Below the pieces are notes generated by a model. That model ran no database searches. It had not been told where the DNA came from and saw only the letters and a program-made list of their open reading frames with translations. A program made the translations under genes and the position numbers. This document shows positions 33,822 to 43,005 of a stretch of 64,000 nt of DNA, piece after piece (the first letter of the stretch is position 1; every line of letters starts with the position of its first letter). Source of the stretch: Acidobacteriota bacterium. GTDB lineage: Bacteria > Acidobacteriota > Vicinamibacteria > Vicinamibacterales > UBA2999. The stretch covers positions 1-64,000 of the forward strand of contig JADZCN010000140.1 of NCBI GenBank assembly GCA_020851565.1. The letters run 5' to 3'.

Positions 33822-34793
33822 TCAGGCGCGCAGCACAATCTTGCCTCGTGCGCCGGGCTCGAGCACGAGCTGGTGCGCGATGGCAGCGTCGGCGAGCGGC
33901 AGTTCCCTCCCCACCACCGGGTTGAGTGTCCCGTCCTCGAATCCCCTCGCCATGTCCCTGTGGATCTGTGCGACGGCGTCGTCGGACAGGTTCCAGAACG
34001 CCGTGCCCCGGACCGTGGCTTCCTTGCTCATGATGCGCCGCGGGTCGATTTCGACGCGTCCCCGGTTCCCCACGATGACGATTCGGCCGTACTTCGCGAG
34101 GACCGAGAGGTCGTTGTCGAGGTTCTGGTTGGCGAGCATCTCGACGATGATGTCCGGCCCGCCATTGGTGAGCAGCGCCAGCTGGTCGAGATAACCTGCC
34201 GAGCGATGGTTGAGCACGTGGGCGGCGCCCTGCGCGCGGACGAGCGCCGCGCCGTCGTCGGTGCTCGCCGTGCCGATCACGGTGAGCCCTGCCGCGTGCG
34301 CCATCTGCACGGCGGCCAGCCCGACGGCACCGCTCGCGCCATGGATGAGGATGGACTCGCCCCGCGAGGCCTCGGCCCTCTGGAAGACCGCGCGCCACGC
34401 GGTGGCATAGGGCACATTGATGCCGGCGCCCTGGGCGAAGGACAGCCGTTCTGGCAGCGGGTGCACCTGGTCCGGTCTGCAGACAACCAGCGTGGCATAC
34501 GCGCCCCAGGCGCGGCTGGCGGCTGTGCCGCCGATGTAGACGCGGTCGCCCTCCCGCACGCCCGTCACCTCCTCGCCCACTTCCTCGACGATGCCGGCGG
34601 CGTCCGCGCCGGGGATGTAAGGCGGCTCCGGCGAGAGGGCGTAGCCGCCGGCCCGCATGTAGGTGTCGCAGGGATTCACGCCGGCGGCGTGGACCCGGAC
34701 GAGCACCTCGGAAGGGCCGGGCGTGGGGTCGGGGAGCTCCTCGAGTGCGAGCACTTCGGGGGGGCCGAAGGAACGGGCTACTACTGCCAACAT
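33822..34793 (-). CDS. NADPH:quinone reductase / zinc-less MDR oxidoreductase
   Basis: 323 aa medium-chain dehydrogenase/reductase of the zeta-crystallin (QOR) type. N-terminal GroES-like domain (PGPSEVLVRVHAAGVNPCDTYMRAGGY, GADAAGIVEEVGEEVTGVREGDRVY) and nucleotide-binding GASGAVGLAAVQMAHAAGLTVIGTAS at about 150-175. It lacks the four-Cys structural-zinc loop and the catalytic zinc Cys of alcohol dehydrogenases, so a quinone or enone reductase is expected. The electron acceptor is unknown. Confidence 0.9.
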   Translation of the reverse strand: MLAVVARSFGPPEVLALEELPDPTPGPSEVLVRVHAAGVNPCDTYMRAGGYALSPEPPYIPGADAAGIVEEVGEEVTGVREGDRVYIGGTAASRAWGAYATLVVCRPDQVHPLPERLSFAQGAGINVPYATAWRAVFQRAEASRGESILIHGASGAVGLAAVQMAHAAGLTVIGTASTDDGAALVRAQGAAHVLNHRSAGYLDQLALLTNGGPDIIVEMLANQNLDNDLSVLAKYGRIVIVGNRGRVEIDPRRIMSKEATVRGTAFWNLSDDAVAQIHRDMARGFEDGTLNPVVGRELPLADAAIAHQLVLEPGARGKIVLRA

Positions 34794-34814
34794 GCAAGGG
34801 ATTCTAGATCGGGT

Positions 34815-35041
34815 CCATTGATGATTGGTGATTGGTGATTGAGCGATTCATTGGGTGATTGGTGATTGGGCATTGGGGCATTGGATTGGGCGATTGGGTG
34901 ATCGGGCGATTGGGGCATTCCGGGGCGCCGCGTCACTGCGCGAATGCCCCAATGCGACGATTCCCCAATCGAAATGCGCAATGCTCAATCGCCAATCGCC
35001 CGATGAATCGCGCAATCGTCAATCGGCAATCGCCAATGAGC
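34815..35041. repeat. Long-palindrome element E3 (ATTGGGC family)
   Basis: 227 bp in a divergent gap, between the starts of the quinone reductase and the DUF2721 gene. The right arm read on the minus strand (from GCTCATTGGCGATTGCCGAT) is nearly the same as the left arm of E4 for over 60 bases. The left arm begins CCATTGATGATTGGTGATTG. The centre is only about 30 bp. Confidence 0.85.
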
Positions 35042-35062
35042 AGCTGTCGTATAGTCAGCCCC

Positions 35063-35638
35063 ATGGACTGGCTGGCCAGGCTCGAGTCGCCGCAGAACGC
35101 GCTGGCGGTGCTGACCGCGATGATCACTCCGGCGGTGCTCATCTCGGCCTGCGGCGCGCTCATCTTCTCCACGAGCACCCGCATGGGGCGCGTGGTGGAT
35201 CGCGTGCGATCGTTGTCGGAGCGGTTCGAGAATCTGGCCAAGCACCCCGAGCAGGACGACATGTTCGAGGAGCGGCGCGCGCTCATCTTCCAGCAGCTGG
35301 ATCGTCAGACCTCACGCGCACGGCTCCTGCAGCGGGCGATGCTCACGTTCTACGTCGCCCTGGCCATCTTCGTGGCGGCGAGCGTGGCCATCGCCATCGT
35401 CTCGGCCGTGGCGCGCGACTTCACGTGGGTGGCCGTGGTCCTGGGCCTGGCCGGCTCGTTCCTGATGCTCTACGCGTCGGTCCTGCTGGTCCTCGAGTCG
35501 CGCCTCGCGCTGGGCGCCATCACGAGCGAGATGGACTTCGTGTGGAAGGTGAGCAAGAAGTACGCGGGTCAGGAGCTGGTGGACCGGAGCGAAGCGGGGG
35601 CGTTCAAGTGGCTCGGCAAGCGGGGCGAGACTCCCTGA
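35063..35638 (+). CDS. DUF2721 membrane protein
   Basis: 191 aa. ATG 35063 (MDWLARLESPQNALAVLTAM) is preferred; an ATG at 35036 lies in repeat element E3. A first helix (about 12-35) is followed by a conserved charged stretch (STSTRMGRVVDRVRSLSERFE), then two helices (about 95-117 and 122-145). The pattern matches DUF2721, a family of unknown function found mostly in cyanobacteria, acidobacteria and proteobacteria. Confidence 0.82.
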   Translation: MDWLARLESPQNALAVLTAMITPAVLISACGALIFSTSTRMGRVVDRVRSLSERFENLAKHPEQDDMFEERRALIFQQLDRQTSRARLLQRAMLTFYVALAIFVAASVAIAIVSAVARDFTWVAVVLGLAGSFLMLYASVLLVLESRLALGAITSEMDFVWKVSKKYAGQELVDRSEAGAFKWLGKRGETP

Positions 35639-35675
35639 ACCCCAGAACCCCAGAACCCGAGAACCCCAGAACCCT
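35637..35675. repeat. CCCCAGAA array (short)
   Basis: Five CCCCAGAA/CCCGAGAA units between two convergent genes, abutting both stops. Complement of the GGGGTTCT octamer. Confidence 0.6.
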
Positions 35676-38121
35676 ACTGCTCCCGCAGTGCCCTGATCGG
35701 GTCCACGCGCGTGGCCATCCTCGCGGGGAGCCACGTCGCCACGAGCGCCACGCTGGACAGAACGGCTGCGACAGCCCCGAACGTCCAGGGGTCCTGCGGC
35801 TGCACCTCGAAGAGCAGCGAGGCCATCCACCGCGTGGCCAGCCAGGCGGCGCCAAGCCCCGAGACCACGGCCACGCCGCTCAACCACGCACCTTGTCCGA
35901 GCACCATCCGCCGGAGATCCGCGGGCGAAGCGCCGAGTGCCGTGCGCACGCCCAGCTCGCGGGTGCGCGTCGCCACCGCGAACGCCATCACGCCGAACGT
36001 GCCCACGGCGGCGAGCACCACGGCCGTGAGCGCGAACAGGCCGACGAGCAGCGTGTTGAACCGCCTTGGCGCCAGCGCCGTCTCGAGCAGGTCCTCGTAG
36101 GTGCGCACGCGTGCGACGGGCTGGTTCGGATCCGCCTCGCGCACGGCCTCGCGGAACACGCTGGCCAGAGCGGCGGCGTCCCCGTCGGTCCACGCCGTGA
36201 ACGACAGGAACGGCCAGCGCTCGTCGTTCTGCAGGAGGGGGATGTAGAACGTGGGGTCCGCCGGACGCTCCACGTCGCGGTAGCGTGCGTCGGCCACGAC
36301 ACCGACGATCTGGTGCCGGTTATTCCCGCCGAACGTGAGCGTATGGCCCAGCGGATCGGCGCCCGGCATGAAGCGATCGACGAAGACCTGGTTGACGATC
36401 ACCACCGGCGGGCGGCCCTCCCGGTCGGTTTCGTCGAAGGCACGCCCGCGCACCAGCGTGATGCCGAGCGCACGGAAATAGTCGGGGGTGATGACCTGGA
36501 AGTCGGCCGCCGGCCCCTGCGCGGTGAGCTTCTCGCCCGGCCGGTCGATGGTGAACCCGCGGTTCGGCGCGCCTGCCAGCGGCGCGGTGAACGAGGCCGC
36601 CACGGCGCGCACGCCCGGTGTGTTCCGCAGCCGCGCCAGCACGGATTCCACCAGTTGCCGCTTCGGCTCGGCGTTCACCCGGAATTCGTCGGGGGCGCCG
36701 CCCGGCCGCGGCTGCAGGTAGCGGCCCGGGACGAGCGACAAGTCGGCGGCGACGCGTCCCTCGGGCACGAACCCGAGATCCACGCGCTGCACGGCCAGGA
36801 AGCTGGCGAGCAGCAGCCCGGCACCGACGAGCAGGACCTGGGCCACGGTGAGCTGGCCAATGGCCATCACCTGGTGCCAGCGACGCACGGATCGGTCGCC
36901 CGCCACGCGCGGGCCCTGTCTCGCGGCATCGGCCACCGAGCGGCGTGCGCTGGCCAGGGCCGGGCCCAGGCCGAACGCCAGGGCGGTGGCCAGTGTCACC
37001 AGCAGGGTGAACGCAAGCACCGCGACGTCGATGCCCACCTCCTTCACTCGCGGCACCGCCGCGGGTGCGAGACCCGCCAGCGCCTCGAGTCCCCACAGCG
37101 CGAGCAGCAGACCGAGGACGCCGCCGGGCACGGCGATCACGAGCGTCTCGGCCAGGAGTTGCCGCACGAGCTGCCCGCGGCTGGCGCCGAGCGCCACACG
37201 CGCCGCGAACTCGGCCCGGCGCCCGGCGGACTGCCCCATGATCAGGTTGGCCACGTTCGCGCACCCAATCGCCAGCATCAGTCCCACCGCGAGTTGCAGC
37301 AGCAGAAGCATGGGCCGCGCGTCGCCGACCACCTGCTCGTGCAGGCCGACGACATTTGCGCCCAGGCCGGCGTTGGTGTCCGGATACTCGCGCGCGAGGC
37401 GAGCCATGATCGCCTCCAGCTCGTCGCGCGCTGCGGCAGGCCCGACGCCGTCGGCCAGGCGCCCCACCACGAACAGGATGTGCGAGTCGCGGACGCGCGT
37501 GATGTCGCCCGGGAAGGGGAAGCTGCGCGGGATGCCGCGGTCGCCTGCCGTCCAGATCTCGACGTCCGGCATCAGTGGCATCGCAAAGGTCGCGGGCAGG
37601 ACGCCAACGACGGTGTGCGGCCGGCCTTCGAGGGTCAACAGCTGTCGCAGTGCCAGGGCAGGTGCGCCGAACAGCCGGCTCGCGAGTCCATCGCTGAGGA
37701 CTGCCACGGGGTCGGCGCCGGGCTCGTCGTCCAGGGGCAGGAGCGTGCGGCCCGCGGCAGCTTCCACGCCGAGGGTCCGGAAGAAGCTGCCCGACGCGCC
37801 ACCGGCGCGCAGCCGTTCGGGCTCACCACGCCCGGTGAGGTTCATCGAAAAACTGTCGAACGCTGCCAGTGACGCGAATGAACGCGCCTCGCGCGCCCAG
37901 TCGAGATAGGTGGCCGGTGCCACCCACCGTGTCGGATTGTCCGCGCTCGTCTCCCAGGCCATCACCAGCCGGTCCGCATCGTGGAAGGGCAGCGGCCGCA
38001 GCACGACGGCGTTCAGCACAGAGAAGATGGCCGTGTTGGCGCCGATGCCTATCGCCAGCGACACGATGGCCGCCCCGGCCAGCAGCGGGTGGCGACGCCA
38101 GGTTCGAAGGGCGTGTCTCAT
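35674..38121 (-). CDS. FtsX/MacB-type permease, acidobacterial orphan (ADOP)
   Basis: 815 aa. ATG 38121 (MRHALRTWRRHPLLAGAAIVSLAIG) preferred to an upstream TTG. One N-terminal helix (about 15-37), a large periplasmic MacB-PCD domain (40-240), three helices (about 265-400), a second periplasmic domain and three final helices (about 690-805): a duplicated FtsX architecture. Typical phrases are GIGANTAIFSVLNAVVLRPLPF, NVANLIMGQSAGRRAEFAARVALGASRGQLVRQLLAE and RTRELGVRTALGASPADLRRMVL. No ATPase gene is adjacent, hence 'orphan'. Function unknown; expanded in Acidobacteriota. A paralogue is at 53195-55756. Confidence 0.93.
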   Translation of the reverse strand: MRHALRTWRRHPLLAGAAIVSLAIGIGANTAIFSVLNAVVLRPLPFHDADRLVMAWETSADNPTRWVAPATYLDWAREARSFASLAAFDSFSMNLTGRGEPERLRAGGASGSFFRTLGVEAAAGRTLLPLDDEPGADPVAVLSDGLASRLFGAPALALRQLLTLEGRPHTVVGVLPATFAMPLMPDVEIWTAGDRGIPRSFPFPGDITRVRDSHILFVVGRLADGVGPAAARDELEAIMARLAREYPDTNAGLGANVVGLHEQVVGDARPMLLLLQLAVGLMLAIGCANVANLIMGQSAGRRAEFAARVALGASRGQLVRQLLAETLVIAVPGGVLGLLLALWGLEALAGLAPAAVPRVKEVGIDVAVLAFTLLVTLATALAFGLGPALASARRSVADAARQGPRVAGDRSVRRWHQVMAIGQLTVAQVLLVGAGLLLASFLAVQRVDLGFVPEGRVAADLSLVPGRYLQPRPGGAPDEFRVNAEPKRQLVESVLARLRNTPGVRAVAASFTAPLAGAPNRGFTIDRPGEKLTAQGPAADFQVITPDYFRALGITLVRGRAFDETDREGRPPVVIVNQVFVDRFMPGADPLGHTLTFGGNNRHQIVGVVADARYRDVERPADPTFYIPLLQNDERWPFLSFTAWTDGDAAALASVFREAVREADPNQPVARVRTYEDLLETALAPRRFNTLLVGLFALTAVVLAAVGTFGVMAFAVATRTRELGVRTALGASPADLRRMVLGQGAWLSGVAVVSGLGAAWLATRWMASLLFEVQPQDPWTFGAVAAVLSSVALVATWLPARMATRVDPIRALREQ

Positions 38122-38187
38122 GGCGTTTCCCAAGTCCGGACACCGGCTGTCCGGTAGTAGAATCCCGAAACCCGAAAGGCCCCGTTC

Positions 38188-39477
38188 ATGTGTTCACGAG
38201 CCCTGTTGTTCGCCCTCCTTGCAGCAATCCCCATGCCCGGATGGGCGCAGTCGTCACAGCCCGACGTGATGGCCGCCGCCATCGATCGCACGACGGCTGA
38301 GGTCCTTCCGCAGGTGGTGGCGTGGCGCCGCGACTTCCACCAGCACCCCGAGCTCGGGATGCAGGAAGTGCGGACGTCGAAGATCATCGCGGACCACCTG
38401 CGCAGCCTCGGGATGGAGGTGCAGACGGGCATTGCCGGCACCGGTGTCGTCGGCATCCTGAAGGGCGCGAAGCCGGGCAAGGTGGTGGCGCTCCGCTCCG
38501 ACATGGACGGGTTGCCGGTCACCGAGCAGGTGGACCTGCCGTTCAAGTCCACGCAGAAGGCGATGTGGAACGGCGCGGAGACCGGCGTGATGCACGCCTG
38601 CGGCCACGACAATCACATGGCCATCCTGATGGGCGCGGCCACCATCCTCTCGCGCATGGGAAGCGAGCTGCCCGGCACCGTGAAGTTCATCTTCCAGCCT
38701 GCTGAAGAAGGCCCCGGCGGCGCGGAGCCGATGGTGAAGGCGGGCGTCCTCGAGAACCCGAAAGTGGACGCTGTGTTCGGCCTCCACGTCTTTCCCTACA
38801 CGGCGGGCACCATCGTCTATCGGTCCGGGCCGCTGATGGCCAGCGCCGACGAGTTCACCATCGAGATCATCGGTCGGCAGACGCACGGCGCCGTGCCGTG
38901 GGGCGGCGTGGATCCCATTGTCATCGGCGCGCAGATCGTCGTGTCGCTCCAGAGCATCGTGTCGCGCGCGGTGAACATCGCGCAGGCGCCTGCCGTGGTC
39001 ACGGTCGGGAAGTTCGCGGGCGGCAACCGCTCGAACATCATCCCCGACAAGGTCGAGCTCGTCGGCACCGTGCGCGCGTTCGACGAGGGCGATCGCACGA
39101 AGATCCGCCAGCGCATCACCGACATTGCCACGAAGTACGCCGAGGCCGCCGGCGCCACCGCGAAGGTGGACTTCGGGCTGGGCTACCCGGTGACGACCAA
39201 CGATCCGGCGCTCACCGACAAGATGGCACCGACGCTGCAGCGCGTCGCCGGGCCGGGCAAGGCTATCGTCGGGCCGCTCACGGGCACGGCCGAGGACTTC
39301 TCGTACTTCCAGCAGCAGGTGCCGGGGCTGTTCTTCTTCCTCGGCGTCACGCCCCCTGGCCGCGAGGCGACGGCCGCGCAGAACCACTCGCCGCTGTTCT
39401 TCGCAGACGAGGCGGCGCTGCCGGTGGGCGTGCGCGCGCTGACCTCCCTTGCCGTCGACTTCCTCCGCGCACCCTAG
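38188..39477 (+). CDS. M20-family amidohydrolase/peptidase (secreted)
   Basis: 429 aa with signal peptide (CSRALLFALLAAIPMPGWA). Di-metal site elements of M20D enzymes are present: RSDMDGLPV, HACGHDNHMAILMGAA, FQPAEEGPGGAEPM with the catalytic Glu pair, and HVFPY. Related to hippurate hydrolase/IAA-amino acid hydrolase/carboxypeptidase Ss1. Export suggests it releases acyl groups or amino acids from N-acyl amino acids outside the cell. Followed by element E4. Confidence 0.92.
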   Translation: MCSRALLFALLAAIPMPGWAQSSQPDVMAAAIDRTTAEVLPQVVAWRRDFHQHPELGMQEVRTSKIIADHLRSLGMEVQTGIAGTGVVGILKGAKPGKVVALRSDMDGLPVTEQVDLPFKSTQKAMWNGAETGVMHACGHDNHMAILMGAATILSRMGSELPGTVKFIFQPAEEGPGGAEPMVKAGVLENPKVDAVFGLHVFPYTAGTIVYRSGPLMASADEFTIEIIGRQTHGAVPWGGVDPIVIGAQIVVSLQSIVSRAVNIAQAPAVVTVGKFAGGNRSNIIPDKVELVGTVRAFDEGDRTKIRQRITDIATKYAEAAGATAKVDFGLGYPVTTNDPALTDKMAPTLQRVAGPGKAIVGPLTGTAEDFSYFQQQVPGLFFFLGVTPPGREATAAQNHSPLFFADEAALPVGVRALTSLAVDFLRAP

Positions 39478-39487
39478 CGCGGCCGGT

Positions 39488-39736
39488 GCCCATTGGCGAT
39501 TGCCGATTGACGATTGAGTGATTCATTGGGTGATTGGCGATTGGGCATTGGGCATTGGGATTGGGGCAATGGGGGATTGGCGCATTGGGGCATTGGGGAT
39601 GGCCGTCGTCGTCGATCACGTTCAGGCACGGGCGCACCGGTGGGAATTCACCGTCGCGATCCCGAATTCGACAATGGCGAGAATCGCACGATCGTCAATG
39701 AATCGCTCATTCGTCAATTGGCAATCACCAATGGGC
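39488..39736. repeat. Long-palindrome element E4 (ATTGGGC family)
   Basis: 249 bp between two tandem + genes. The terminal arms pair over 41 bases with four mismatches, beginning GCCCATTGGCGATTGCCGAT on the left (39488) and ending ATCACCAATGGGC on the right (39736). The inner left arm repeats GGGCATT/GGGGCATT words; the centre is unique sequence (about 39600-39665). Confidence 0.88.
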
Positions 39737-39753
39737 GCGGACCGATAGGAGAG

Positions 39754-42700
39754 ATGCGCATGACAGGTCGGAACTGGATGGCAGTCGGGTTGGTCGCGGT
39801 GCTGGGGACCACGCTGTTGGCACAGGCCCCGCCGCGGCCGACGCCGGTGTTCACGGCGGACTCGCCCGGCACGGGGCCGCTGGATCGCCTGGCCTTTCGC
39901 GCCATTGGCCCCGCCACGCCATCCGGCCGGGTGGACGACCTTGCCGTGCTCGAAAGCGATCCGTCCACGTTCTACGTGGGCACGGCCACCGGCGGTGTTC
40001 ACAAGACCACCAACAACGGCACCACCTTCACTTCCGTCTTCGATCACGAGGGCAGCTCCTCGGTCGGTGACCTCGCCATCGCGCCCACGGACGCGAACCT
40101 CGTCTGGGTCGGCACCGGCGAGAACAACAACCGACAGAGCAGTTCCTGGGGCGACGGCGTCTACAAGTCCACCGACGGCGGCCGCACGTGGAAGAACATG
40201 GGCCTCCGCGACAGCCGGCAGATCGCGCGCATCATCGTGGACCCCGTGGACTTCGACGTCGTCCACGTGGCGGCGCTCGGCGACCTGTGGGCCGCGGGCG
40301 GCGAGCGCGGCGTCTACAAGACCACCGACGGCGGCCTCACCTGGAAGCGCACGCTCCATGTGGACGACGACACGGGCGCCACCGAGCTGGTGATGGATCC
40401 CGCGAACAACAAGGTGCTCTACGCGGCCACCTACCAGCGCCGTCGCGCGCAGTGGGGCATGAACGGTGGTGGTCCCGGCAGCGGCATCTGGAAGTCCACC
40501 GACGGCGGCGAGACCTGGGCGAAGCTCGAGAAGGGCATTCCCGAGGGGCCGAAAGGCCGCATCGGGATGGACATCTACCGGAAGAACCCGAATGTCCTCT
40601 ACGCGCGCATCGAGCACCCGACCGAAGGCGGTGTGTATCGCACGGACGATGGCGGCGCGAGCTGGCGCAAGCTGAGCGACATGAACCCGCGGCCCATGTA
40701 CTTCAGCCAGATCCGCATCGATCCGCAGACCGACTCGCGCATCTACGTCCTCGGCGTGCAGCTGCACGTGTCGGACGACGGGGGGCGGACGTTCAGGAAC
40801 GACGGGGCGGAGCGCATCCACGTGGATCACCACGCCATGTGGATCAACCCGAACAACCCGAGCCACGCCATCATCGGCAATGACGGCGGCGTCGCCCTCA
40901 CGTACGACCGGTCGGCCACGTGGGTGTTCCTGCCGAACCTGCTCCTGGCGCAGAGTTACCACGTGGAGTTCGACATGCAGACGCCCTATCACGTCTGCAC
41001 GGGCCTGCAGGACAACAACACCTGGTGCGGCCCGAGCGCGGTACGTACCAACAGCGGCATCAACAACGACGACTGGTACGTCATCAATGGGGGCGACGGC
41101 TTCCAGCCGCTGATGGATCCCACCGACGCGCGCATCGTCTACGGCGAGTCGCAGGACGGGCGCATGAGCCGCATCGACCGCAACACCAACGAGCGGACGT
41201 TCGTCCGTCCCGAGCCGCCCGAGCAGAAGCCGTTCGAGCCGAGCACCACGTATCGCTTCAACTGGGACACGGCGATGCAGTTGTCGCCCTTCGACCCGAA
41301 GACCATCTACATCGGCGCCAACGTCGTCCTGAAGTCGTCGGACCAGGGCCGCTCGTACCAGCCCATCAGCCCGGACCTGACGACGAACACGGATCGAGAG
41401 GCGCTGTCCATCATGGGCGTGCCCGGCAAGGACATCCGCATCGCCAAGCACGACGGCGTCGGCAGCTTCGGCAACATCGTCACGCTGGAGGAATCCGCGG
41501 CACGGCAGGGCGTCGTCTGGGTGGGCAGCGACGACGGTGTGGTGAGCGTGACGCAGGATGCAGGGAAGACATGGGCGAACGTGACGTCGAAGATCCCGGG
41601 CGTGCCGAAGTTCACCTACGTCTCGGACGTCGTGCCCTCGCGCGCGGCGGCAGGAACGGCCTACGTCACCTTCGACGGCCATCGGGGCGGCGACTACGCC
41701 ACCTACGTGTTCACGACCACGGACTTCGGCAGCACCTGGCGCTCCATTGTCGGCAACCTGCCGAAGGGCGAGGTCGCGCGCACGATTGCCGAGGATCGGA
41801 AGAACCCGGACCTGCTGTACCTGGGCACCGAGACCGGCCTGTGGGTGTCGTGGAACAAGGGCGGGCAGTGGACGCGCGTGAAGGCGAACCTCCAGACCAT
41901 GCCCATCTACGAAATCAAGACGCACCCGAGGGACAACGACATGGTCCTCGCGACGCACGCGCGCGGCGTGTGGATCCTGGACGACCTCGGCATCATCCAG
42001 CAGTGGGCGAAGAGCGAGAGCGCTGATACGTACGCGTTCGAGCCAGACCCTGCGGTGGCCTTCAACCCGGCGAACGACCAGATGAAGGGGTTCGAGGGCG
42101 ACCGGTTGTTCCTCGGCCTGAACCCGGCGCCGGGCGCGACGCTTGCGTACCGCCTGAAGGCCGACGCGAAGGACGTGAAGTGGACCATCCGCGACGCCGG
42201 CGGCAGCGTCGTGCGCGAGATCTCGGGCGACGACGTGCGTGACCGCAACAAGGCGGGATTGAACATCGTGAAGTGGGACCTGCGCGTGCAGCCGCTCCGG
42301 CCGCTGCCTCCCCCGCCGGGCGCACCTGCGGGCGCGGGTGGCGGCGGTGGGGGCTTCTTCGGCGGCGGCGGCAACAACGGCCCGTTCGTGCTGCCGGGCA
42401 CGTACCGCGCGACGCTGACCGTGGACGGCCGCGATGCCCAGTCGGTGAGCGTGGCCGTGACGGGCGATCCGGAGATCACCATCAGCGATGCCGATCGCAA
42501 GGTGTGGCACGACACGGCCATGGACCTGCACCAGGTGCAGGCGAAGGCCAACGAGGCCGCGGAGCTGGTGCAGAACGCGTACGCACAGTTCCAGCAGCTG
42601 CAGCAGCAGTCGAAGGGGCAGAAGCTCGCGGCGGGCGTACAGCAGTCGGTGGACGGGTTGCAGAAGGAGTTCGACGTGCTGCGTCGCCGGCTCGGCCTGG

Positions 42701-42948
42701 CGGGGGGCGGTGGCTTCGGCGGCAACACCGAGAACGTTCGCGGGCGCATCGGGCAGTTGAAGGGCCAGGTGATGGGATCCACCGCGGTGCCGACGAACAC
42801 GCAGCTCATGCAGATCCGCGAGGTGAAGGCGGCGTTGCCCCTCGTGATCGATCAGGCGAACGCCGCGGCGGCGAAGATGCCGGGGCTCGTCAAGGAGATG
42901 CTGGGCGCGGGGGCGATCTTCCCGGCGCTGAAGGCGGTGGCGAAGTAG
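39754..42948 (+). CDS. Secreted BNR/sortilin-like repeat protein
   Basis: 1064 aa. The start at 39754 is chosen because AGGAG stands just before it and a signal peptide follows (TGRNWMAVGLVAVLGTTLLAQ); a longer frame reads through element E4. The body is a VPS10/BNR beta-propeller, with Asp-box repeats of the type S-x-D-G-G-x-T-W (TNNGTTFTSVF, STDGGRTWKN, TTDGGLTWKR, STDGGETWAK, TDDGGASWRK, SDDGGRTFRN, TQDAGKTWAN). A Gly-rich linker (about 865-880) leads to a C-terminal helical region (940-1064). Many acidobacterial homologues exist as 'glycosyl hydrolase' or sortilin-like proteins; enzymatic activity is not demonstrated by the residues. Confidence 0.88.
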   Translation: MRMTGRNWMAVGLVAVLGTTLLAQAPPRPTPVFTADSPGTGPLDRLAFRAIGPATPSGRVDDLAVLESDPSTFYVGTATGGVHKTTNNGTTFTSVFDHEGSSSVGDLAIAPTDANLVWVGTGENNNRQSSSWGDGVYKSTDGGRTWKNMGLRDSRQIARIIVDPVDFDVVHVAALGDLWAAGGERGVYKTTDGGLTWKRTLHVDDDTGATELVMDPANNKVLYAATYQRRRAQWGMNGGGPGSGIWKSTDGGETWAKLEKGIPEGPKGRIGMDIYRKNPNVLYARIEHPTEGGVYRTDDGGASWRKLSDMNPRPMYFSQIRIDPQTDSRIYVLGVQLHVSDDGGRTFRNDGAERIHVDHHAMWINPNNPSHAIIGNDGGVALTYDRSATWVFLPNLLLAQSYHVEFDMQTPYHVCTGLQDNNTWCGPSAVRTNSGINNDDWYVINGGDGFQPLMDPTDARIVYGESQDGRMSRIDRNTNERTFVRPEPPEQKPFEPSTTYRFNWDTAMQLSPFDPKTIYIGANVVLKSSDQGRSYQPISPDLTTNTDREALSIMGVPGKDIRIAKHDGVGSFGNIVTLEESAARQGVVWVGSDDGVVSVTQDAGKTWANVTSKIPGVPKFTYVSDVVPSRAAAGTAYVTFDGHRGGDYATYVFTTTDFGSTWRSIVGNLPKGEVARTIAEDRKNPDLLYLGTETGLWVSWNKGGQWTRVKANLQTMPIYEIKTHPRDNDMVLATHARGVWILDDLGIIQQWAKSESADTYAFEPDPAVAFNPANDQMKGFEGDRLFLGLNPAPGATLAYRLKADAKDVKWTIRDAGGSVVREISGDDVRDRNKAGLNIVKWDLRVQPLRPLPPPPGAPAGAGGGGGGFFGGGGNNGPFVLPGTYRATLTVDGRDAQSVSVAVTGDPEITISDADRKVWHDTAMDLHQVQAKANEAAELVQNAYAQFQQLQQQSKGQKLAAGVQQSVDGLQKEFDVLRRRLGLAGGGGFGGNTENVRGRIGQLKGQVMGSTAVPTNTQLMQIREVKAALPLVIDQANAAAAKMPGLVKEMLGAGAIFPALKAVAK

Positions 42949-42965
42949 GCGGCGCTTCGCGCCGC
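42949..42965. terminator. GC-rich hairpin after BNR gene
   Basis: GCGGCGC-TTC-GCGCCGC hairpin directly after the stop codon, with no T-tract. Same core as the hairpin at 10606-10624. It may act as a rho-assisted terminator or mRNA 3'-end stabiliser. Confidence 0.5.
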
Positions 42966-43005
42966 GTGTAAGATCGAGGGTCGTCGTTCCAGCAAAGGAG
43001 TACAC

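Noticed and set aside
39514-39753. N-terminal extension of the BNR protein through element E4
   Set aside because: The extension translates repeat sequence; a ribosome site and a normal signal peptide support the start at 39754.
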